Shown piece after piece: positions 55,576-64,000 of a stretch of 64,000 bases of DNA (its first letter is position 1; each line of letters begins with the position of its first letter). Both the position numbers and the translations under genes were made by a program. Below the pieces are notes generated by a model. That model did not search any database and was not told the DNA's origin. It saw only the letters and a program-made list of their open reading frames with translations. The stretch is from Bidens hawaiensis (lineage: Eukaryota; Streptophyta; Magnoliopsida; Asterales; Asteraceae), in assembly GCA_021521415.1 (NCBI GenBank), contig JAIQDT010007645.1, positions 1 to 64,000 of the forward strand, read 5' to 3'.

Positions 55576-56616
55576 TTAATAATCTGTGGTAGGGAGACGC
55601 TCATGAGTACTTGACCCAATAAAGATAACCTCGTAGACAAGTGCCGCAATACCCGCACCCAAAAACGGGCCTAGCCAGTAGACCCAGTGACTATTCCAGG
55701 TCCAGCTGACCACAGCTGGACCAAAGGACACCGCAGGGTTCATGGACGCACCATCAAATGCACCACCAGCTAAGATGTTTGCACCCACTATGAAACCAAT
55801 TGCTATTGGTGCAATAATCCCCAAATCACCCTTCTTAGGATCAACGGCTGTAGCATAAACCGTGTACACTAGTCCAAAAGTCATAACTATCTCGAACACC
55901 ACTGCGTTCCATTCGCCTACACCCGCTGATAAAGCAAAAGCCGATGTTTCCTACACAAATATATATTCAAATAAATTAGTTGTTAATTACTTGCTACTTG
56001 TAAATGAGATGAATATATTTTTCTCACAAACTTACCAAACCACCGGTTACAATTTTTAGAAGCAAACAAGCGACCACTGAGCCAAGCAACTGAGCTATCC
56101 AATATAAAACACTCCTCAAAAACGAAATGTGGCCACCAACAAACAACCCGAATGTCACGGCTGGGTTCACATGACCTCCTGATATGTTAGCACCAACGGA
56201 GACCGCAACAAATAGTGCAAAAGCATGTGATATTGATGCTGAAATGAGTCCGGCCGGTGTCGCGGCTCCACCATCAGTTAACTTTGCTACAAATATAAAA
56301 AAACACAAATCATCAATTCATTTCATGAAAAGTGATATTGTAATTTTAAATGCTTAGATTTTTTACTTAGTTAAAGTACCCCTATAAATTGTCACATCAT
56401 TAATATATTTTTTTTAAAACAACAAATGTTACTTCTTCTCTAATTATAAAAAAAAATTGTCTTCTAAGTGAGACAATGACTCACCAAAAGCCATGCTAGC
56501 ACCTTCACCGGAAAAAACAAAAATGAGCATCGAAATAAACTCTGCAAGCGCCGCTTTAAGGCATCCGGCGATCTAGCATCCTCTGGAGTTCCGATGGCTA
56601 TATTTGAAATCGGCAT
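55576..56616 (-). CDS. TIP1: Tonoplast aquaporin, TIP1 type, with exon 1 frameshift
   Basis: TIPs are six-helix channels that pass water and small solutes across the vacuole membrane. There are three exons: 56485-56616, 56036-56286 and 55576-55950, with GT-AG introns of 198 and 85 bp. The joined reading gives about 252 residues, the usual TIP length. Both NPA loops are present, [12 protein letters not shown] in exon 2 and [12 protein letters not shown] in exon 3, and [12 protein letters not shown] is typical of TIP1. Exon 1 starts [20 protein letters not shown] and then lacks one base in an A-run (56555-56557), which throws off the first transmembrane helix; the correct frame resumes at once. 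It is either a recent pseudogene or a sequence error. Exons 2 and 3 are intact. Confidence 0.9.
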
Positions 56617-56666
56617 TTTTAACACTTGTTAACTTACTTAAATGTTACTTGTTTTTTTATATGCTT

Positions 56667-57346
56667 ATAAGTTATAACACTGCACTTGGTTAGGGACAAT
56701 TATATATAGAAGTGTAGTATATTTTATAAATAATATATTTTATAATAAACTTGTTTTTAACATTAGAGAGAAATGAAATCTTAGAAAGAGTAATAGTCCA
56801 ATGATTATAAGGTCGGCCCAAATGATTACGACACAGCCACACACTACCAAAAAAGTTCCCGATGATCGGTTTAAAAAAAAGTCGTCCATTATTGGCAGAA
56901 AACATCTGGACGATTCTAAAGCTTCACCCACTCTTAATCAACGATCCAAATTTCACCCTTGTAGCCACGTGGCAACATCCACACTACTTGGAGGCGCCTT
57001 ACACGTAATATGGAATACGGGGCCAATCCCAAACCGGCTACCGGGTTGCAACCGGTTTTTTTATAAAATCCTACTGTTGCATACTACACTTCTATATATA
57101 ATTGTCCCTAACCAAGTGCAGTGTTATAACTTATAATAAACTTGGGTGAAGCTTTAGAACCGTCCAGATGTTTTCTGCCAATAATGGACGACTTTTTTTT
57201 AAACCGACCATCGGGAACTTTTTTGGTAGTGTGTGGCTGTGTCGTAATCATTTGGGCCGACCTTATAATCATTGGACTATTACTCTTTCTAAGATTTCAT
57301 TTCTCTCTAATGTTAAAAACAAGTTTATTATAAAATATATTATTTA
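56667..57346. repeat. Inverted repeats upstream of aquaporin gene (A-B-C-A'-B' order)
   Basis: Arm A (56667-56720, 54 bp) is exactly the reverse complement of A' (57081-57134). Arm B (about 56726-56930) is the reverse complement of B' (about 57143-57346) with only two differences. Within B, CACTACCAAAAAAG (56844) and its complement (57226-57239) face each other. The order A-B-C-A'-B' is not that of a simple hairpin. The left end lies about 50 bp before the aquaporin ATG. Confidence 0.9.
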
Positions 57347-59299
57347 TTATTAATAGACATGAATGTTTTTTTAATACACAGTAGATTCTGGAGAGAACAT
57401 CTCGATGGAAATAAAAATAATATTGTTAATATTTGAAGCCAAATGTTTCTAATAGAATGGATTAGAAGTTTATGTAATAGATATGGTTGTAAAAGTAGGT
57501 ATATGATTATAATAAGTTATAAGATAATTTTTTTAATGGGTTAAATCAGTTTTGTATATGCATTAGATCACGACAGATATAATTAAGTATTAACATTGCT
57601 TTTTGATGCCTAGTCCTGACCGCATCATTGTTTGACTTCACGAAACGACAAGTTTTAATCTTCCATTTTACTGTAATAGTTTAAGAAGTTTTGATATTTA
57701 AATTAAAGAAAAAAAGGTATTGACATGATGAACAAGTATGTGTTTGATACAAGATGTAGATTCCTTTGTTTTTAGAAATTTGAATCGATGTTCTATGAAT
57801 CATATATGATCCATTAGATTTTCAGAACTCGAGTTGTGCCTTTTATTGACAGAATATTTGTTGGTGATTTTCTATGAATACCATGAAATCCCAATGAAAA
57901 AAATACATATTGATTGATAATGGCAAGTGTTGGTTAGTTCGGGTCAACATTGATCAATAATGGCCATTTGGGGTCAATATTGATCGCTGATGGTGAAACC
58001 AAGAACAATGCTAAATTGGGGTCAGTAATAATCAATTAGGTTTAATTAAGAACAATATTCGTCAATGAGGGTTAATATTGATCAACTAGATTCAAAACTG
58101 GTCAATAAGAGTCAAAATTGATCAATGATGGTCGATGTTAGTTGTTAGAATTACCGATAAAGGATCAATTATCTTTATTTGTAAGTGTAGAAGAAAATCA
58201 AAGGGATAGACTAACAAAGGCTGAAACGTGAGAAACAAGTAGAATAAACAATGGTTTATCCGCACACTTGACCCCGGGCCCTGATCCCATACTAAAGGCA
58301 ACACATTGCAACTTGAAGATGATGTGCTTACCCCGATTGTTTTTGATTAGTCGCTCTAAATCACGCCATCACGTATCTGTTCCTACATAATTCTTAGTTA
58401 TCGATTCGTATTAACTAATAGCATTCTTCCAAACATTTGTGTTGGCTTAATTGTTGTTTGGCCCAAGTGAAATGCGCAACCCAAGAATTAAAAGGGATTA
58501 TTAATGGGTTGTTTGATTACCAAATTAGGGTTATTAGGTTTCTTCGTTTCTTGTTAGCTAAGTTAATTTAACATTATTGATAGGCAACAAAGTTAGGGAT
58601 TGTAAAGAAAGATGCAATCAAGTTAGAGTTCATTAAAAGTCAAACTGAGTTAGGATTTGAGAGTTGTAATCAGTTTTTGAGTTATATTATCTGATTAATA
58701 TAAACGAGAGTTATTCGTTTACTTCATGTTTGATTATCGATCCAGGACTTGAACTTGTATTATCGTTCACAATGATATAAAGTCTGAAATTCTCTAGTCT
58801 CCATTCTCGAAAGTCGATTTATATTTCCATACAACGACACACACACTTTTGTTGAAATCACTTTGTCATCTTTGATGAAACGAGCTGTCTGGGGCCAACA
58901 TTAGTCAATAAGATTCAGTGTTGATCGATGGTAGTTAAAGTTGAGAGTCAATGATTTCGAATTTCCGTCCAAAATTCCCATTAATTTTTGGTAAATAAGG
59001 GTTAAGGAATTCCAGTGTTGGCCAGTGAACAGTGTGAAGCTTGGGCTCAATCAAAGGGGTGACCGAAGTCGCAAAAACGTATTTTAAGGGTGCTCCAACT
59101 CAAAACCTATAAAAATTTTCGGACGAAATCATGAAACTTAAACTACTAAGCAAAAAAAACGGGGGTAACAGGGGCACCTCGGGTCCTTCATAATCTTAGC
59201 CCATGTCAGTGAAGACTTATTACGATCAAATATGACATCAAGTGACACGTTACGGATCACTACGACCTAAGATGATTAATTAAGACGTGTATCCCCCCA
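57347..59299. other. Intergenic spacer with GATCAAT-like repeats
   Basis: No gene is recognised. At 57900-58140 (and weakly at 58885-58950 and 61010-61045) degenerate copies of GGTCAATATTGATCAAT follow each other every 20-40 bp. A stretch at about 58438-58850, starting TGTTGGCTTAATTG and containing ATCTGATTAATATAAACGAG, looks like a copia solo LTR, but I could not find a target-site duplication. Confidence 0.5.
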
Positions 59300-59304
59300 A
59301 TATG

Positions 59305-60989
59305 TGTAACACCACGTCCCTAACCCTCTCAATTTAAGCTTAAAAGTAATAACTTAGGAAGTACAGGGACCAAAAGTGCAAATTCTGAAAATTTGTTCCC
59401 ATCGCGATACGCGACGGGGTAACAATCAACCCATCACGTAGCGCGATGGGATTGGTGAGTCACCGGACACGTGTTGAAACCGTGTCGACACGTGGCATAA
59501 TATGACAGGCCACGTGTCATCACCGCATAAAGCGGTGTAAAATGGTGACGTCGCGATACGCGACGGGCCACAAGGAACCCATCGCGTATCGCGATGGGGT
59601 ACTGAATCAGCCTATAAAAGGGGGTGACGGGTATTGAGCTCTGCTCATCCCATTTCACCTTCATTTTCACATAGTTAACATCGAAAGGCGTGCCTGGTTG
59701 GCGTAGTAAGCCGACGTGCTGTTTTCTGGTAGTATGTGCAAGAAACGAAGTTGGAATTAAGCTAGCAATCACATAAGCGAGTAGATCAAGTCCTGCCTTA
59801 TCGTGTTATCAATCTAAGCATCCGAATTAAGGTAGGAGTTATGTTTAAGTTATTTTGAATTATAGCTTAGACTATCAATCGAGGCTATGGCCTTTAACCT
59901 TGATCGTATTTTACAAACATTCATTCACAATCATGTTTTCACAAAATGTTACTTCATGATGAAGTAATGTTAAACAAAAGAGATATTTTGACAGGCATGT
60001 AGTAACTGGAAGGGGGATATCATTAGTAGTAAGTTTCTTGCCTAAGGAAAAGTAATTCGCATAAATCCCAATCAACCGAGGGACCCGTTTACTTACCTGG
60101 AGAAACTTACCAACGTGATAGAACCTATTAGGCCAAAGCAGGCAATATCAAACGTCACATAAAACTAAGTGTTTTCATTCACAATCAAAGATAAACGATT
60201 TCAAGGTTAAGCTTACAATCATAGCTTAACATTATTCAAAACATTCATACGAACCTACTTATGTCAAAACATATTATACTCATAGCTTAACAACCTTTTT
60301 AATCAGTCAAAACATATTATACTCAATGAGACGAACGGGTGTTTGTCTTAGTGAGTCAATCAATGTCTACATGAGATCATGAAATCTCTAAAACTTTATA
60401 ATACAAAGTAGAAAATAAAGTCAACTCAGACCGAATACACATGTGTCTGGATCCAAACATAACCGTTCAGCCTAATCATTCTAAGACTACGTGGTCGCGG
60501 GCTAATGGTCATAACTAGTCTCCCGGAAAGGGCTACGTGGCTCGGGAACAATTGTGTGTGTAGAGCAGTGGTACATAGACCAGAAGTAGAAATGCTTCTG
60601 CTGAGCTTGTAGAGAAAACTATATTTGTATTATATTGTCATTCAAATGTTTTATTGAGTCATAAGTGTTCACCAGCATATAGCTGACGTATTTTTCCAAC
60701 CCATTGCAGGTAATTAAGCAAAAGTAACATTAACAAGGATTGGAGTCTTAATGAAGATAGAAGCGCGTACAAGATGGCTCCGTTTTTTATATAAAATCCT
60801 TGTAATATGAAAACATATCTTTTGTAAACCAATACTCAGATATATAACTCCCGAGTAAATTTTCAATGTAAATTAATAATATATTCAACCTAAAGTCTTC
60901 CGCTAAAATTAACCCCTAAACTCTGATATATTTACAAAACAGGTACCAACTTGTTGTCACACGCCTAGGCCCTAAGTCGGGGTGTGACA
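59305..60989 (+). mobile_element. Solo LTR of a Ty3/gypsy element with perfect TSD
   Basis: 1685 bp from TGTAACACCACG to GGGGTGTGACA, flanked by atatg on both sides (59300-59304 and 60990-60994). No internal element sequence is present, so this is what is left after LTR-LTR recombination. A TATA box CTATAAAAG (59612-59620) marks the plus orientation. Two word pairs of the CGCGATACGCGA type lie just upstream (59400-59450, 59549-59598). Confidence 0.9.
59400..59620 (+). promoter_or_regulatory. Promoter of solo LTR: two palindromic word pairs and TATA box
   Basis: Words ATCGCGATACGCGACGGG (59401), CCCATCACGTAGCGCGATGG (59430), GTCGCGATACGCGACGGG (59550) and CCCATCGCGTATCGCGATGG (59578) precede the TATA box CTATAAAAG by 14 nt. 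Each pair has opposite orientation and an 11-12 nt spacer. Confidence 0.8.
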
Positions 60990-60994
60990 ATATG

Positions 60995-61417
60995 TCACAT
61001 TAGATCAACCATGGTCAGTAAGTGTTGATCAAACATAGCGTATGATCGATAATGATATGGGGAAAATGTGACATTAACACATATAACCTAATAGCCTATA
61101 ATAGATGGTCAAACATAGCCTAATACTATATATCAAGACATATATCACCTAATATTTTATTAAATCGATATTCGACATTCATTATATGTTGTCCTGTGTT
61201 TTTGGACTGTTCATGAACGGGAGCACTCAGAAAACGAAAACCAGGCAAGGATTGCTTAGTAAACAAACAACTTAAACAGCATTTTATAACAACCAACAGC
61301 TAACAATAAAAAGAATCATTTTATATATTGTGAGCTTTTGCAACCTCTTTGTGCAGATCTGATGTACATGAGGATTTACAAAACCAAATATATATTTGCA
61401 TAACAGAAACACAAAAC
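60995..61417. other. Intergenic, 3' flank of ABC transporter gene
   Basis: AT-rich with no ORF. It includes the probable 3' untranslated region of the ABC transporter gene on the minus strand. Confidence 0.5.
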
Positions 61418-64000
61418 TTACTTTGTAAAACCAAGAAAATGAGGCCTTAGTCCTTTTACAAAACGAGGCTGCGTCAGCTTCGCATAAACACCATCCTTAA
61501 TTGCCACAAGAGAATCATGAGTCCCACTTTCTACAATCTGGCCTCCATTCACAACCAATATTTTATCAACTCGTCTCATCATCGACTCTCTACGTGCAAC
61601 CAAAATCGTTGTTTTGCTGCCAATTAATAGTCTATCAAGCGCCTCCTGCACCACACGTCTTGACTCGTGTTCAACTCCACTGTCCGCCTCATCCAGCAAC
61701 AAAATGGGTGCGTTTTTCAGCACGACTCGAGCAATAGCCACTCTAAGTTTCTGTCCAGGTGTTAACTCCACCCCACCTGGACCCACTTTCGTGTCATACC
61801 CTTTAGGCAAACTGCTAATAAAATGATGCGCGTTTGCGATTCTGGCTGCTTCTTTTATCTCAGTCTCACTTGCGTTATGTCTCGCGTAAACAATGTTTTC
61901 TCTAATGGTTGTTGAAAATATTACAGGTTCTTGTTGGACCAAACCGAGCTGGTTTCTTAACCATCTTAGATTAAAAAGTTTTAAATCTTTTCCATCTAAA
62001 AGTATCTGCCCCAAAACCGGATCATAAAACCTTAATATTAAAGAAAGTAAAGTACTTTTCCCAGAACCGGAGACCCCGACTATACCCACTGTGTGTCCAC
62101 CATCAACTTTAACGGAGAAATCTCTCAACACCATGATTTCTGGACTTTTCGGGTAATAAAAGTTGACATTTTTAAATTCGATTGTTCCATATGGGTTAAC
62201 AGGTTTAAGAGCAGTAGAGTCATCATGGTTAATCTCGGAAACATGATCGATAATATCAAAAACCGGGACTAGATCTTTTCGTCTTTTGTCTGTGTTAGGT
62301 GTCATGATCCCAAACGGTTCCACCAGTGCGAAGGTAACAAAAGTGAAGACCATGTATTCTCTAAGGGCTGTTGGAAGGTCGATATAGCCATTTCTTACAG
62401 AAATAGCAGTGTAGTAAAGTAGAACACCGTTACAAGCGAAAAAGAGAAATCTTGAAAAACCGAACACGAATCCAATTAACATCCCTTGAAGTAAAGTTTG
62501 TTTGTAAACCATTTTGAGATATTGTTTGTAGAGTTGTGACACATTGTTTCCAGCACAATATGCCATAACAATAGTGATGTTTTTTACCATATCTTCGAGA
62601 CATACAGATGCCTTCTTGTGAAGCTCCTCAATGCCCTTTGAAAAGCTAGAAAATCCCCTTCTCTGAATAAAGATAATATTCATAATCAACATTCTTTTAT
62701 GCATTAAATCACTGTATGTATAAAAGAAGATAAACTGTTAACAGACAAGAACCTGTGCAGTTGTGGAGACAGTAACAAATGGTATGATCATCATAGCCAC
62801 CAAAGCCAACCTCCATTCTAGAGATAATCCAATAACTATAGCAGCAAAAGCAGCACAAAAATCTTGGATAAGAATGCATATGTAGTCGCTAAAAGCTACA
62901 CGCACATATGCAGCATCGTTTGCTAACCACGACAGCAAATTATCACTTTTGTTTTCGTCTTTATCAAACCATCCTACTTCACTCTCAAGCATGGCCGAGA
63001 ACATCATTCTTCTTATTCTCTCTGTCAATTTTTCTCCCATGATTCCAAAGTAGAAGTGTTGTAACACTGTGGCTACTAAAACAATAAAAGCCATGCACAC
63101 AATTATCAAGCACCATTTGTCAACATCAAAACGATGTGCGTTGGGTTTGTAATATGCGGTCATTATCAGCCCGACAACATAGGCAAGGATTGGTCTCAAA
63201 GATCCAAAGATGGAAGCCCCAACGCTTCCCAAAACCGCATACAGCCAGTCTGGTAAACTTAGCTTCACAAGTCTCCCTAAAGATGGCAAACTCTGATGTT
63301 TACTGTTGTATTTCTCCAATAACCTAGCCACATCACCAACTCGATTACTAGAATATGCACCTTTACATTTATGGTCTGAATTAGATCTCATTTCAATACC
63401 CTCACCTGATGCATTGTCATTTTCATTCTTACTTGGTAACCTGAAATATATCACAAATTCATATAACCATCATAAGCATACATACGTGCATACACACAAA
63501 CAAAAGGAAAAGTAAAGTAATGTGCCTTTCTGGAAGTTTGACTACTTCTTCACATCTAAGAAGCTCCGAATACAACCCGTGTGAGCCAATCAGTTCATCA
63601 TGTGTACCCATTTCAACGCATTGACCACCCTCCATCACAGCAATGAAATCAGCATCTTTCACAAGATTTATTTTCCTAGTGATCATTATAGTTGATCTCC
63701 CGAGTGTAATCATTCGTAAGGTCTCATGAACAGCATTTTCTGCTTCCAAATCAAGTTTGCTGGTAACTTCATCAAGCAACAGAATTGAAGGGTTTAGAAG
63801 AACTGCTCTAGCGATTGAAATCCTTATCCTATGTTCGTCTGTCAATGCTAAATCAACTTTATCCACCTATTAAAAAAGAAGTGTAAGAAAATGATGGTTT
63901 CTGGACAAACTAAAATTATGTATGCATACCTTAGTATCGTATCCTTTTTCAAGAGAGCTTATGAATGCATGCACATTTGCTATTTTAGCAGCCTCCTGAA
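61418..64000 (-). CDS. ABCB20: ABCB-type (P-glycoprotein) transporter, ABCB6/ABCB20-like, 3' half
   Basis: This is a full-size ABC transporter of the plasma membrane; the Arabidopsis relatives ABCB6/ABCB20 act in auxin transport. Exons seen: 63930-64000 (continues past the edge), 63526-63866 (end of NBD1), 62753-63440 (linker and TMD2), and 61418 to about 62670 (rest of TMD2 and NBD2, stop at 61418). NBD1 has LNPSILLLDEV (Walker B) and a weak signature LALTDEHRIRIS, as usual in this subfamily. TMD2 has LQHFYFGIMGEKLTERIRRM. NBD2 has Walker A GVSGSGKST, Q-loop QQEP, signature LTPGQKLRVA, Walker B ILLLDEAD, and at the H-loop VARRES with Arg where His is expected. The intron after 63526 begins GC, not GT. 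The frame is open throughout. Confidence 0.92.

Noticed and set aside
56843..57240. Complete CACTA miniature transposon bounded by CACTACC...GGTAGTG
   Set aside because: The inverted repeat continues beyond the CACTA ends on both sides, so the 3 bp duplication cannot be recognised; kept only as a hint in the inverted-repeat finding.
58438..58850. Possible copia solo LTR starting TGTTGGCTTAATTG
   Set aside because: LTR-like composition but no convincing end or target-site duplication was found, so it is only mentioned in the spacer entry.
59434..59772. 112-codon open frame on the minus strand of the solo LTR
   Set aside because: It crosses the promoter palindromes and TATA box of the LTR, has no domain, and is best explained by GC-rich sequence.

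Overview
This window reads as nuclear DNA of a flowering plant. Its only host genes are plant families with introns: a tonoplast aquaporin (TIP1 type) and an ABCB6/ABCB20-type full-size ABC transporter. About 85% of the rest is LTR retrotransposon of plant lineages (Tekay-like and Athila-like Ty3/gypsy, SIRE-like and another Ty1/copia). The accessory ORFs of the Athila and SIRE elements look like those common in Asteraceae, so a composite is my best guess, but this is inference and not a firm call.

Layout. Positions 1-7899 hold the 5' two thirds of a Tekay-like element on the minus strand, running off the left edge, with a 3.8 kb LTR. A short piece of host DNA follows (7900-8325). From 8326 to 54892 lies one 46.6 kb nested stack resolved by target-site duplications (TSDs). 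Copia element B (minus strand, TSD acatt) contains gag-pro-only Athila-like element C (minus, TSD ttgct). C contains Athila element E (plus, 17290-51763). E contains SIRE-like copia element F (plus, TSD tgggc) inside its third ORF, and an inverted relative, Athila element D (minus, 39472-48848). LTR divergence counted by eye (F about 2.4%, E about 2.4%, C about 5%, B roughly 10%) agrees with the nesting order.

To the right of the stack host DNA resumes. There is a broken coding remnant (54898-55360) whose left part lies at 7900-8325, then the TIP1 aquaporin gene (55576-56616, minus, with an exon 1 frameshift) with an almost perfect inverted repeat directly upstream. After that come a repeat-rich spacer, a solo LTR with perfect TSD (59305-60989), and the 3' half of the ABC transporter (61418-64000, minus), which continues beyond the right edge.

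Most striking pattern. Several otherwise unrelated LTR elements carry a family-specific short GC-rich palindromic word, present as pairs about 8-14 nt apart, immediately upstream of a TATA box: AGCACGGGGCCGTGCT in Athila E/D, GCGAAGTT/AACTTCGC in SIRE-like F, and CGCGATACGCGA in element C and the solo LTR. In E and F the same words recur inside the element before extra ORFs. A conserved small zinc-knuckle ORF near the 3' end of the Athila elements, and a one-LTR Athila copy with primer-binding sites at both ends, are further candidates for something undescribed. Almost all retroelement genes are broken; many of the breaks are G-to-A changes on the coding strand.
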